Assembly: GCA_903839865.1 (NCBI GenBank)
Contig: CAIMEE010000555.1
Coordinates: forward strand, 1-53,081
DNA: 53,081 nt
DNA from: Enhydrobacter aerosaccus
Lineage (GTDB): Bacteria; Pseudomonadota; Alphaproteobacteria; Reyranellales; Reyranellaceae
Reading direction: 5' to 3'
Shown: piece by piece, positions 8,195 to 17,522 of the stretch
Position numbering within the stretch: the stretch's first letter is position 1
How the letters are laid out: every line of letters begins with the position of its first letter
Translations under genes and position numbers: made by a program
The notes under the pieces: model-generated
Databases searched by the model: none
The model's input: the letters and a program-made list of their open reading frames with translations, nothing else
Told to the model about the DNA's origin: nothing

Positions 8195-8608
8195 CAGCCG
8201 ACCGGCCTCGACCGGACCTTCGCCGCCCTCGCCGATCCGACGCGACGCGCCTTGCTGGCGCGGCTCGAGCAGGAGAAGCAGGAGAGCCTCACCATCAGCG
8301 AACTCGCGAAGCCCTTCCCGGTGTCGCTGCCCGCGATCATGAAGCACCTCGACGTGCTGAGCGACGCGGGCCTGATCCAGCGCACCAAGACAGGCCGCAG
8401 CGTCGCCTGCCAATTGACCCCGGCACCGATGGAGCACGCGATGGAGTGGCTCGCCCGCTACGAGCGCTACTGGACGGACCAGCTCGACCGTCTGGCCGCA
8501 TTCCTGGAGAAGGACCAATGGACACCAAGCCCAGCCTCACCCTCAAGCGTCGACTCAAGGCCCCGCCGGAAAAAGTCTACGAAGCCTGGACGAACCCTGC
8601 GCAAATGA
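8183..8608 (+). CDS. ArsR-family regulator of an ArsR-SRPBCC operon, C-terminus extended
   Basis: Starting at ATG 8183 gives MVNYQPTGLDRTFAALADPT, the standard N-terminus of the ArsR subgroup paired with SRPBCC genes; a TTG at 8147 would put the purine-rich GGAGGGG inside the gene. The winged helix-turn-helix spans about residues 35-80 (TISELAKPFPVSLPAIMKHL, then GLIQRTKTGRS). No metal-binding CXC is seen, so it is not an arsenic sensor. The normal C-terminus would be near residue 112 (LAAFLEKDQ). Here the frame reads on for 29 unrelated residues, overlapping the SRPBCC gene by 91 nt, as if a TGA overlapping the downstream ATG had become TGG. Confidence 0.85.
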   Translation: MVNYQPTGLDRTFAALADPTRRALLARLEQEKQESLTISELAKPFPVSLPAIMKHLDVLSDAGLIQRTKTGRSVACQLTPAPMEHAMEWLARYERYWTDQLDRLAAFLEKDQWTPSPASPSSVDSRPRRKKSTKPGRTLRK

Positions 8609-8946
8609 TGCGCTGGTGGGGTGGCAACAACCAGGCCACCCGCACCGCCGAGACGGACCTGAGGGTCGGCGGCCGGTTCCATGTCGGCTTCAAGGGCGAC
8701 ACCGGCGAGCAGCACGACGTGAGCGGCGTCTACAAGGAGGTCGTGCCCAACCGCAAGCTGGTGTTCAGCTGGGCCTGGCGCACGACGCCGGAGCGCGAGT
8801 CGCAGGTCACGATCGACATCAAGCCCGACACCGACGGCTCGATCCTGACGCTCACACACGAGCAGTTCTTCAACGAGAAGGCACGCGACGACCACAATCG
8901 GGGCTGGAGCTTCGGCCTCGACCAGCTGGAGAAGCTGTTCCCGTGA
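8518..8946 (+). CDS. SRPBCC (AHSA1/START-like) domain protein
   Basis: 142 residues. LTLKRRLKAPPEKVYEAWTN, MMRWWGG and the C-terminal NRGWSFGLDQLEKLF are typical of the AHSA1/SRPBCC ligand-binding fold that follows an ArsR regulator in many bacterial operons. The fold makes a deep hydrophobic pocket; ligand and role are unknown. GGAGAAGG lies about 8 nt before the ATG. Its TGA overlaps the GTG start of the transglutaminase-like gene, so the three genes are translationally coupled. Confidence 0.88.
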   Translation: MDTKPSLTLKRRLKAPPEKVYEAWTNPAQMMRWWGGNNQATRTAETDLRVGGRFHVGFKGDTGEQHDVSGVYKEVVPNRKLVFSWAWRTTPERESQVTIDIKPDTDGSILTLTHEQFFNEKARDDHNRGWSFGLDQLEKLFP

Positions 8947-9794
8947 CTCTGGAGTTCTGGCGCACGCCCGTCGATCTCAGCGACGCGGGCGCGCAGGCAA
9001 GGCTGTTCGACGGACTGCCGCACGACGCTGCTTCCCTCGCCAAGGTGGTGCAGGGCCTTCTGATGCACGAGCACATCGCGCCCGCCTATGGCCTGACCCT
9101 GAGCGCCGAACAACATGACCAGGTGCACACGCGACCGGTCGAGGCGATGCTGGAGAGCATCGTGGCGCATGATCCGCGGCCCCTATCGGCCGCGCGGCGG
9201 GCAGAAGAACGCCAGATCGGCGTGTGCCGGCATTTCACCCTGATGCATGTCGCGATGCTGCGGCACTTCGGTGTGCCGGCGCGCGCCCGCTGCGGCTTCA
9301 GCGCCTATTTCCAGAGGGGCAAGTTCCTCGACCACTGGGTCACCGAATATTGGAACGCCGATGCCCGCCGTTGGGTGCTGGTCGATGCGCAGCTCGATGC
9401 CCGCCAGCAAGAGCTGTTCAAGGTCGCGTTCGATCCCCTCGACGTGCCGCGCGATCAGTTCCTGGTCGCGGGCGATGCCTGGCATCTCTATCGATCTGGC
9501 AAGATCCCGCCGGACGACTTCTGCATCCTCGACCTCAAAGGCTCCTGGCTGATCGCGGGTAACCTGATGCGTGACCTGGCGGCCCTCAATAAGCGCGAGA
9601 TGCTGCCGTGGGATTGCTGGGACCCGATGCCTCCGCCCAACGCGGCAGTCGACCACGCGCAGTTCAATCGCCTTGCCCTGCTGTCGAGCGATCCCGACGC
9701 CCATGAAGCGGAGCTGCGGGCCGTCTACAGCGAGGAACTGCCCGTGCCGCGCGTCGTCATGAATGCAGTGCGAAACCGCCCCGAAGCAGTCTGA
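8943..9794 (+). CDS. Transglutaminase-like cysteine protease-fold protein
   Basis: 283 residues from GTG 8943, which overlaps the preceding TGA as GTGA. A Cys-His-Asp triad of the transglutaminase-like superfamily is visible: C95 (GVCRHFTLM), H131 (DHWVTEYW) and D148 (VLVDAQLD). Prokaryotic members are proteases, amidases or peptide-modifying enzymes; none of the flanking genes reveals the substrate. No signal peptide is present. A longer upstream reading in the same frame would lie wholly inside the SRPBCC gene and is unlikely. Family is confident, activity unknown. Confidence 0.8.
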   Translation: MTLEFWRTPVDLSDAGAQARLFDGLPHDAASLAKVVQGLLMHEHIAPAYGLTLSAEQHDQVHTRPVEAMLESIVAHDPRPLSAARRAEERQIGVCRHFTLMHVAMLRHFGVPARARCGFSAYFQRGKFLDHWVTEYWNADARRWVLVDAQLDARQQELFKVAFDPLDVPRDQFLVAGDAWHLYRSGKIPPDDFCILDLKGSWLIAGNLMRDLAALNKREMLPWDCWDPMPPPNAAVDHAQFNRLALLSSDPDAHEAELRAVYSEELPVPRVVMNAVRNRPEAV

Positions 9795-9853
9795 AGGCCT
9801 GTTTTCGCAGCAGGCTGAAAGTTGTAAGCTTGGGACCTTCCACGGAGGATCCC

Positions 9854-10294
9854 ATGCCCGCACTCTCGCTCGATCACTGGAACGTCTACTGCAAGGACCT
9901 GAAGGCGACGGTCGACTTCTACGAGAAGTACGTCGGCCTCTATTCGGGTGATCGTCCCCCGTTCGCCTTCCCCGGCGCCTGGCTCTATGCCGGCGACAAG
10001 GCAATCCTCCATCTCATTTCCGAGAGCGGCCGCAACGATCACGGCGGCGGCGCCATCGATCATGTCGCGATCAACTGCGCCGACATCCGCGGCACGATCG
10101 ACACGATCAAGAAGGACGGCATCCCCTTCGAAGTGAAGAAGGTGCCGGCGCGCCCGCTGCAGCAGGTCTTCCTGCACGATCCCGACGGCATCATGATCGA
10201 GCTCAACTTCTGGCACGAAGCCGAGGTTCCCGAGATCGACATGTCCTCGAAGATTCCGGGCGAGCAACTTCGTACTCTCGCTCCGGCGAAGTGA
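9854..10294 (+). CDS. VOC-family (glyoxalase/bleomycin-resistance fold) protein
   Basis: 146 residues. The ATG at 9854 has GGAGG five nt upstream, which decides the start over an in-frame codon at 9830. LDHWNVYCKDLKATVDFYEK at the N-terminus, DHVAINCADI in the middle and FLHDPDGIMIELNFW near the end are the repeated beta-alpha-beta-beta-beta signature with likely metal ligands His16-type, His and Glu. Members include glyoxalase I, ring-cleavage dioxygenases and isomerases; the specific reaction cannot be assigned. It overlaps the next VOC gene by four bases (GTGA). Confidence 0.82.
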   Translation: MPALSLDHWNVYCKDLKATVDFYEKYVGLYSGDRPPFAFPGAWLYAGDKAILHLISESGRNDHGGGAIDHVAINCADIRGTIDTIKKDGIPFEVKKVPARPLQQVFLHDPDGIMIELNFWHEAEVPEIDMSSKIPGEQLRTLAPAK

Positions 10295-10683
10295 CTCGCG
10301 CCTTCAAGGCTATCCGGGCGATCGACTACACGGTCGTCTTCGTGCGCGACATGGCGGCGATGCGCCGCTTCTACGAGGATGTGCTGGGCTTTCCGCTGCT
10401 GCGCGAGCTGTCGCCGGACTGGATCGAATACCGGATTGGCGGCAACACCCTTGCCTTGGCGACGCCCAAGCGAACGGCGGCCGATGCGCCGACGCCCAAA
10501 GGCAGCGCCTCGCTTCAGCTCGCTTTCAAGGTCGACGCGGCCGAAGTTGACGCGTGCGCCGAGGAACTCGCACGGCATAAGGTCGACCCGCTCTCGCCGC
10601 CGACGAACCAGTCCTTCGGCCATCGCACGCTGTTCTTCCGCGATCCCGACGGAAACCTGCTGGAAGTATTCGCCGATATTTAG
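10291..10683 (+). CDS. VOC-family protein, second member
   Basis: 130 residues starting at a GTG that overlaps the previous stop. IDYTVVFVRDMAAMRRFYED and LFFRDPDGNLLEVFADI mark a single VOC module pair. It is clearly related to, but diverged from, the upstream VOC protein, and translational coupling suggests equal amounts of both, perhaps a heteromeric enzyme. The first strand carries Tyr (DYTV) where a metal-binding His is often found, so catalytic competence is uncertain. Its stop overlaps the 3' end of the opposing gamma-glutamylcyclotransferase-like pseudogene. Confidence 0.8.
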   Translation: MTRAFKAIRAIDYTVVFVRDMAAMRRFYEDVLGFPLLRELSPDWIEYRIGGNTLALATPKRTAADAPTPKGSASLQLAFKVDAAEVDACAEELARHKVDPLSPPTNQSFGHRTLFFRDPDGNLLEVFADI

Positions 10684-11144
10684 TCCATCGTCGGCGTTGC
10701 CTTGAGCCACGCCCAGTAGTCGGCCGGCAGCAAGTCCTGTCCGGCCAGCAGATGGCCGAGATACTCGCGCGTCGGCCGCAGCCCCTCGCCCACCAGGAGC
10801 GCCACATAGGCGATCGCCTCGACCGTCTCGCCGGTGTCGGCGCGTACGACGGGCAAGGTGCGGCGTTCGTAGTGGCCGCCCGCAACGCCCTCCCAGACAT
10901 CGAGCACATCAAGACCCGCGTCGGGCATCTCGTTCAGTGTGCCATGCACCACCTTGCCCGGAGCGATCACGATATTGCCCGCGCCCGAGCCTTTGTGGAG
11001 ACGTCCGATCTTGTTGAACGTGAGTTACCAGCCGTCGAGACGGCCGCCGATGCGGGCACCCATGCCGACGTCCTTCTGGGCAAGCCGGCCGTCGAGAAGG
11101 CGTGCCACGTTCATGTTCGATCCGTAGGCGAAGTACCACTTCAT
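10680..11144 (-). pseudogene. Gamma-glutamylcyclotransferase-like gene with in-frame TAA
   Basis: Reading the minus strand from ATG 11144 gives MKWYFAYGSNM, the glycine-rich substrate loop of the gamma-glutamylcyclotransferase/AIG2 fold, then 39 codons ending RIGGRLDGW, then TAA at 11025-11027 (codon 40). The same frame resumes with LTFNKIGRLHKGSGAGNI and runs to the stop at 10680, including WEGVAGGHYERR, which supplies the expected catalytic glutamate. Total length, 154 codons plus stop, matches the family. A Lys codon (AAA) changed to TAA would explain the break. A shorter product from GTG 10970 would lack the YGSNM loop. Genuine decay versus sequence error is open. Confidence 0.82.
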
Positions 11145-11190
11145 GCGCCCACGGTAGCCCACCTCACATCCGACATGCTACCAAGCGGCC

Positions 11191-12252
11191 ATGCAGATGG
11201 CGGAGATCGCACGGGAATTTCGGGGCATGGCGGCCAACCTGGCCCTGCGCATGCCGATCTCCTGGATCAACATCCTGGCGGGACCGTCGGTGACGGTCGA
11301 CGGCCGCGTGCTCGACAGCCGCACCCAGTGGTTTCTCCAGCTCCTGGCCCGCAGTGGCCAGAAGCCCCTGTCCCAGCTCGGCGTCGCCAAGGGGCGCGAG
11401 GAATTCGACGCCTTCCAGGCGATCATGGGCGGCCGCCCTTCCGCAGTGGGCGAGATCGTCGACCGCACCGTCGGCACGCCCACGGGCAAGATGCGTGTCC
11501 GCATCTATCGCCCAGCCGGGTCGGTGGCCCGCCTGCTGCCGACCATCCTCTATTTCCATGGCGGCGGCTGGGTGATCGGGAGCCTCGAGGGCTACGACCT
11601 GCCCTGCCGCTTCTTTTGTGCCCGCTCCGGCTGCGCAGTCGTGGCGATCGATTATCGACTGGCGCCCGAGCATAAATTTCCCGCCGCCGTCGACGACGCG
11701 ATCACGGCGTTCCGTTGGCTCGCGACCAATGCCGCGAGCCTTGGCCTCGATCCGGCGCGCATCGTTGTTGCGGGCGACTCCGCCGGCGGCACTCTGGCCG
11801 CAGTCGTGGCGCAAGAGATGCGCGGGCAAACAGATGCCCCTTGCCTGCAATGGCTGATCTATCCCGCGACAGACCCCGCCGGCAAAACTCACTCGCAGGA
11901 AAGCTGCGGCAAGGGCTTCCTGCTGACCCGCGAAGACATGGAATGGTTTGCCGGCCACTATCTCGACGGCGGAACCGATACCGCCGACCCCCGGATTTCG
12001 CCGCTGCGCGCCGCCGATATGTCCGGCTTGCCGCCGGCGCTGATCTACACGGCGGGGTTCGATCCGCTGCGCGACGAGGGCCAAGCCTACGCTGAGCGGC
12101 TCGCGGCAGCCGGCGTCAAGACGATCCATCACGAATTTGAATCGTTGATTCATGGTTTCATTGGCATGCGTGGTGCATTGCAGGGCGCAGCGCGCGCGAT
12201 GGACGACATGGTCGTCGGTCTTCGCCACGAACTGGCGGGGCTGGCACGTTGA
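11191..12252 (+). CDS. Alpha/beta hydrolase, hormone-sensitive-lipase (family IV) esterase
   Basis: 353 residues. H123-GGG (YFHGGGWVIGS) is the HSL-type oxyanion motif and GDSAGG with S197 the nucleophile elbow; the acid is in TAGFDPLRDEG and the histidine in LIHGFIGM near the C-terminus. About 100 residues precede the core, forming the usual cap region. Members cleave short-chain acyl esters. No signal peptide is present. The TetR gene begins 13 nt after its stop, and such regulator-esterase pairs are often co-regulated. The start region has no strong ribosome site, so a start a few codons downstream is possible. Confidence 0.87.
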   Translation: MQMAEIAREFRGMAANLALRMPISWINILAGPSVTVDGRVLDSRTQWFLQLLARSGQKPLSQLGVAKGREEFDAFQAIMGGRPSAVGEIVDRTVGTPTGKMRVRIYRPAGSVARLLPTILYFHGGGWVIGSLEGYDLPCRFFCARSGCAVVAIDYRLAPEHKFPAAVDDAITAFRWLATNAASLGLDPARIVVAGDSAGGTLAAVVAQEMRGQTDAPCLQWLIYPATDPAGKTHSQESCGKGFLLTREDMEWFAGHYLDGGTDTADPRISPLRAADMSGLPPALIYTAGFDPLRDEGQAYAERLAAAGVKTIHHEFESLIHGFIGMRGALQGAARAMDDMVVGLRHELAGLAR

Positions 12253-12265
12253 ACAGGCACTGGAA

Positions 12266-12898
12266 ATGAACGAACAGATGGCGACCGCCACGGCGGGCGA
12301 CCGGCCCGGCCGGCGCGAACAGAACAAGGCAGAGAACCGCGCGGCCCTGCTCAAGGCGGCGCGCAGCGTCTTCGCCGAGATCGGCTATGGCGCGGCGGGC
12401 GTGCGCGACATCGTGCGCCGCACCGATCTCGCTTCGGGCACTTTCTACAATTACTTCAAGGACAAGGAAGAGATCTTCAGCGCCGTCGTCGTCGACATGA
12501 GCGCCGAGCTGCTGGCGCGCCATCAGAAGGGCCGCGTCAAGGCGAAGACGGCCGAGGAATTCATCCGCAGCCACTGCACGGTCTACATGAACTTCGTCGC
12601 GGCCGACCCGGAGATCCTCGCTTTCGGCCGCAACAATGTGGGTGCCGTCCGCAACCTGATCGACAAGCCCGACCTGCGCCATCTCGCCGATGCGCTCAAT
12701 GCCGACATCGTCTCGGCGATCTCGCGCGGCATCCTGCCCAATGTCGACCCGGCCTACCTGATCGCCTCGCTCTCGGGCATCGTGTTCGAAATCTCCGTCA
12801 TCATGCTGTCGCGCACCCCGGTCGATCCGGCAGGCGCCGCCGACTTCGCCGCCCGCATGCTGCTGGGCGGCCTCGGCAACCTGCCGCGCCGCGCCTAG
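12266..12898 (+). CDS. TetR-family transcriptional regulator
   Basis: 210 residues from ATG 12266. The N-terminal HTH covers roughly residues 22-68: LLKAARSVFAEIGYGAAGVR, then RRTDLASGTFYNYFKDKEEIF. The C-terminal ligand domain is of the type found in regulators of acyl-CoA or small-molecule metabolism, with no recognised ligand motif. Extending the frame upstream to 12152 would overlap the esterase out of frame and is rejected. It probably controls the esterase and itself. Its stop lies in a 15-nt sequence that recurs over the stop of the converging AEC gene. Confidence 0.88.
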   Translation: MNEQMATATAGDRPGRREQNKAENRAALLKAARSVFAEIGYGAAGVRDIVRRTDLASGTFYNYFKDKEEIFSAVVVDMSAELLARHQKGRVKAKTAEEFIRSHCTVYMNFVAADPEILAFGRNNVGAVRNLIDKPDLRHLADALNADIVSAISRGILPNVDPAYLIASLSGIVFEISVIMLSRTPVDPAGAADFAARMLLGGLGNLPRRA

Positions 12899-12922
12899 CG
12901 CGGCCCCACGCCTTCTCCGCGC

Positions 12923-13882
12923 CTAGCGCGGCTGGACACCCAGCAGAAGCAGGACCGCCGACAAGGTGAAGATGCTGGCGCCGGTCGAGATCACGACGGC
13001 ATTGGTCGCCAGACCCACGCCGGTCCGGTAGAGTTGGGCCACGAGATAGACGTTGGCGCCCGCAGGCATCGCGGCATTGATCGTGGCCACCGTGAGCCAC
13101 AGCGGATCGAGCGTGAAGAGGTAACGACCGGCCCCCCACACGATGAGCGGCAGCACCGCCAGCTTGAACACGCTGGTGATCGCCGCGCGCTGCCAATGCT
13201 CCTTCAAACCGACGTGGGCCAACGACGCGCCCGCCATGATGAGGCCACAGGGCGGCGCCGCCGTCGCCAGCGCCTGCAAGACGCGGTCGATCACGAGAGG
13301 CGTGCCGAGCCCGGGCACGAAGGCCGTGATCTCCGACCAGGCCAGCCCCGCGAAGATCGAGGGAATTACCGGATGCTTCAGCATCATCAGCGCGGCGCCG
13401 CCCAGCTTGCGCAGCAGACCTGTACGCGCGCCGCCCTGCTGGTCGATTTCCATCAGGAACGACGAGAGCGTCAGCAGGACCAGCGAATTCACGGAAATGA
13501 TCATCAGCAGCGGCACCAGCCCCGCCTCGCCGAAGGCGTAGGAGACGAAGGGAATGCCGATCCCGACGCCGTTGGAGAAGGTGCTGGAGAGCGCGAACAC
13601 GGTACGATCGCCCAACCGCATGCCCAGGACACGGCCCAGTATCATCAGCGGGAAATAAAGCAGCAGCGCCGTGCCGAAGAACACCACGAGGATGTCGAAC
13701 GACAACGCTTCGACCCGCACCTTCGACATCGAGCGAAAGAGGAGCGCGGGAAAGAGCGCGTAGAAAGTGACGTTGGTGAGGCCGCGCAGGCCCTCGGGCG
13801 AGAGCAGCTTCGAGCGCCCGATCACCCAGCCCACCGCCACCGTGCCGAACACCGGCACGATGATGTCGAGAATCGCGTTCAC
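12923..13882 (-). CDS. AEC-family transporter (auxin efflux carrier type)
   Basis: 319 residues with about ten hydrophobic segments in two halves. The N-terminal VPVFGTVAVGWVIGRSKLLS and the inter-half SSTFSNGVGIGIPFVSYAFG are typical of AEC permeases, with the conserved N-x-x-x-x-G-P-like break in a membrane helix. Bacterial members move organic acids such as malate or malonate, or amino-acid derivatives. It is convergent with the TetR gene and lies 22 nt downstream of an acyl-CoA dehydrogenase gene on the same strand, so it may export or import the related acid. Confidence 0.88.
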   Translation of the reverse strand: MNAILDIIVPVFGTVAVGWVIGRSKLLSPEGLRGLTNVTFYALFPALLFRSMSKVRVEALSFDILVVFFGTALLLYFPLMILGRVLGMRLGDRTVFALSSTFSNGVGIGIPFVSYAFGEAGLVPLLMIISVNSLVLLTLSSFLMEIDQQGGARTGLLRKLGGAALMMLKHPVIPSIFAGLAWSEITAFVPGLGTPLVIDRVLQALATAAPPCGLIMAGASLAHVGLKEHWQRAAITSVFKLAVLPLIVWGAGRYLFTLDPLWLTVATINAAMPAGANVYLVAQLYRTGVGLATNAVVISTGASIFTLSAVLLLLGVQPR

Positions 13883-13904
13883 GTCCCGCCGCCCCGATGG
13901 GCGG

Positions 13905-15047
13905 TTAGGCGGCCATCGCGAGGTTGCTGTAGCGCGTCAGGTGATGCTGCTGGTTGCCGAACATCAGGTCGATCATGGTGAGCCGCTTGAAATAGTGGCT
14001 GACCGAGAGCTCGTCGGTGACGCCCATGCCGCCGTGCATCTGCACCGCGCTCTGGCCGCAGAACTTGCCCGACTTGCCGATCTGGACCTTGGCACCCGAC
14101 GCCGCCTTGTGGCGCACGATCGGATCCTTGTCCTCGATCTTGAGCGAGGCCATCAGGGTCATCGAGCGCGCTTCCTGGGCGTTGGTGAAGCAGTCGACCA
14201 TGCGGTGCTGCAGCACCTGGAACTTGCCGATCGCGACGCCGAACTGCTTACGGGTCTTGATGTATTCGAGCGTGGCGGCGTTGATCGCATCCATGCAACC
14301 GGTCGCCTCCGCGCAGAGCGCCACGATAGCGCGGTCCACCGCGTCCTCGACCACCGGGAAACCGCCGTCGACGGTGCCCAGCACGGCATCGGCGCCGACC
14401 GAGACCTTGTCGAAGGTGATCTCCGACGCGCGCTGCGCGTCCTGGGTCGGATAGTCGCGGCGCGTGATGCCCTTGGCCTTGGCGTCGACGAGGAAGAGCG
14501 TCAGCCCCTTTTCCTCGCGCGCCGAACCTGCGGTGCGGGCGAGCACGATAATCGTGTCGGCGGAGGCGGCGTTGTAGACCACGCCCTTCTGGCCGGAGAG
14601 CGACCAGCCGTTGCCTTCCTTGGTGGCCTTGAGCGACACGTCGGCCAGATTGTAGCGGCTCTGGCGCTCCAGCCAGGCCAGCGCGAACTGCTTCCTGCCC
14701 TCGATCATCGGCGCGAGCAGCGATTCTTTCTGCGCGGGCGTGCCTGCCGCGGCAATCATGCCGCCGCCCAGCACCACCGTCGGCAGGAACGGCTCGAGCA
14801 CCAGGCCTTTGCCGAACTGCTCCATCACGATCATCGTGCCGATCGCGCCGAAGCCGATGCCGCCGTCTTCTTCGGAGAAGGGAATGGCGAGCCAGCCCAG
14901 CTCCGCGAACTGCGCCCAGTTCTCGGGCAGCCAGCCGCGCTCGGACGCTGCGATCTTCTTGCGGCTGTCGAACGCGTATTTGTCGCGCACGAAGCGCTCG
15001 ACGCCTTCCTGCAGCTGCTTCTGTACGTCGGACAGGGACAGATCCAT
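13905..15047 (-). CDS. Acyl-CoA dehydrogenase family protein
   Basis: 380 residues from ATG 15047, chosen because GGAGGAAGAG lies directly before it; a GTG at 15062 would start inside that ribosome site. The fold is recognisable from EEDGGIGFGAIGTMIVMEQF, the C-terminal HGGMGVTDELSVSHYFKRL (flavin/ETF contact) and KFQVLQHRMVD. The catalytic base position has shifted or is lost, as in many short-chain or steroid-type ACADs that work as heterodimers. It lies downstream of the two tandem acyl-CoA dehydrogenase genes on the same strand, separated by a palindromic repeat, and could pair with one of them. Confidence 0.87.
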   Translation of the reverse strand: MDLSLSDVQKQLQEGVERFVRDKYAFDSRKKIAASERGWLPENWAQFAELGWLAIPFSEEDGGIGFGAIGTMIVMEQFGKGLVLEPFLPTVVLGGGMIAAAGTPAQKESLLAPMIEGRKQFALAWLERQSRYNLADVSLKATKEGNGWSLSGQKGVVYNAASADTIIVLARTAGSAREEKGLTLFLVDAKAKGITRRDYPTQDAQRASEITFDKVSVGADAVLGTVDGGFPVVEDAVDRAIVALCAEATGCMDAINAATLEYIKTRKQFGVAIGKFQVLQHRMVDCFTNAQEARSMTLMASLKIEDKDPIVRHKAASGAKVQIGKSGKFCGQSAVQMHGGMGVTDELSVSHYFKRLTMIDLMFGNQQHHLTRYSNLAMAA

Positions 15048-15069
15048 CTTCTCTTCCTCCACTTGATCT

Positions 15070-15142
15070 CTGTCATCCCGAGCGCAGCGAGGGATCCTTC
15101 CCTGTCGCCCGAAAGACCCCTCGTTTGCGCTCGGGGTGACAG
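15070..15142. repeat. Palindromic intergenic repeat (REP-like)
   Basis: An imperfect inverted repeat of about 24 nt per arm: 15070-15093 begins CTGTCATCCCGAGCGCAGCG, and 15117-15142 reads back as CTGTCACCCCGAGCGCAAACG. Elements starting GTCATCCCGAGCG are widely scattered between genes in many bacterial genomes. It sits between two acyl-CoA dehydrogenase genes and may act as a transcription attenuator or mRNA stabiliser. Confidence 0.75.
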
Positions 15143-15148
15143 CGTTGG

Positions 15149-16324
15149 TTATAACCCCAGTATGGCTTTCGACACGATGTTCTTCTGAATTTCGGTGCTG
15201 CCGCCGTAGATGCTGGTCTTGCGCATGTTGAAATAGCGCGGGGCGGCGAGCGGCGCATGGTCGGGACCGACCGGCGTCTCGTTGGTGTCGTGGAACAGCA
15301 TGCCCGGCTGATAGGGCGCGGCGTACTCGCCGACCGCTTCCATCGCGAGCTCGGCGAGGCGCTGCTGGATTTCCGAACCGCGAACCTTGAGCGTCGAGAC
15401 TTCCGGACCGGGCTGCCCGCCCTGCGCCATCGCAGACAGCGCACGCAGCTCGCTCATCTCGAGTGCCTGTACCTGCAGGTCGACGTCGGCGATCTTCTCA
15501 TTGAGCGCGGGATCGTCATTCAGTTCGCGCAGGGACCGCACGCCGCGCTTGGAGGCCGGCACCTCGGCGATGCCGAGCCGCTCATTGGCGAGCAGGAACT
15601 TGGCGCAGGTCCAGCCCTCGTTCTCCTTGCCGATGCGGTTGGCGACCGGGACCTTCACATTGTCGAAGACCACGTCGTTCACGTGGTGCGCGCCGTCGAG
15701 CATGATGATCGGCCGGACGGTCACGCCCGGCGTCTTCATGTCGATCAGCAGGAAGGAAATGCCCTCCTGCGGCTTTACGTCAGGGTTGGTGCGCACCAGG
15801 CAGAAGATCCAGTCGCCCCAGTGCGCGAACGAGGTCCAGGTCTTCTGTCCATTCACGATGTAATGGTCGCCACTGTCATCCTTGGCGCGAACGGCGCGCG
15901 TGCGCAGGTTGGCGAGATCGGAGCCGGCGCCCGGCTCGGAATAGCCCTGGCACCAGGCGATCTCGGAACTGCGGATGCCGGGCAGGAAGCGTTCCTTCTG
16001 CTCGTCGGTGCCGAAGGTGTAGATCACCGGCCCGACCATCTTCACGCCGACCGGAATGATTCGCGGCGCGCCCTCTTCCGCCAGCACGTTTTCGAACAGG
16101 AAGCGTTGCGTCACGTCCCAGCCCGGGCCGCCGAACTTCTTCGGCCAGGTGTAGGCGAGCCAGCCCTTCTTACCGAGCGCCTGCTGCCAGACGACATGGT
16201 CGGCCTTGTCGTAGTGCTTGCCGGAGAACGTCTTCTCGCGCGTCGCGGGCGAAAGGTTGTTCCGCGCGAACTCCCTCACCTCGTCGGCGAAGGTCTTGTG
16301 TTCGGGCTTGAGCGCAAGGTCCAT
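15149..16324 (-). CDS. Acyl-CoA dehydrogenase, tandem paralogue B
   Basis: 391 residues from ATG 16324. The flavin-binding stretch CQGYSEPGAGSDLANL, the substrate-side WTSFAHWGDWIFCLVRT and the C-terminal RKTSIYGGSTEIQKNIVSK are full ACAD signatures; the last is the GGxxEIQ motif of long-chain/FadE-like and steroid side-chain enzymes. A longer reading to 16597 would run into the upstream gene and is rejected. The start lies 1 nt after the stop of a very similar gene (16326-17522), and large parts of the two proteins are nearly identical, so this is a recent tandem duplication or a co-evolving heteromer. Likely FAD-dependent oxidation of an acyl-CoA. Confidence 0.9.
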   Translation of the reverse strand: MDLALKPEHKTFADEVREFARNNLSPATREKTFSGKHYDKADHVVWQQALGKKGWLAYTWPKKFGGPGWDVTQRFLFENVLAEEGAPRIIPVGVKMVGPVIYTFGTDEQKERFLPGIRSSEIAWCQGYSEPGAGSDLANLRTRAVRAKDDSGDHYIVNGQKTWTSFAHWGDWIFCLVRTNPDVKPQEGISFLLIDMKTPGVTVRPIIMLDGAHHVNDVVFDNVKVPVANRIGKENEGWTCAKFLLANERLGIAEVPASKRGVRSLRELNDDPALNEKIADVDLQVQALEMSELRALSAMAQGGQPGPEVSTLKVRGSEIQQRLAELAMEAVGEYAAPYQPGMLFHDTNETPVGPDHAPLAAPRYFNMRKTSIYGGSTEIQKNIVSKAILGL

Positions 16325-16325
16325 G

Positions 16326-17522
<1,197 letters not shown>

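Noticed and set aside
7284-11144. Recoding of stop codons (selenocysteine/pyrrolysine or altered genetic code)
   Set aside because: The two interruptions use different stops (TAG and TAA), no stem-loop of the SECIS kind is evident, and all neighbouring genes end normally with all three stops.
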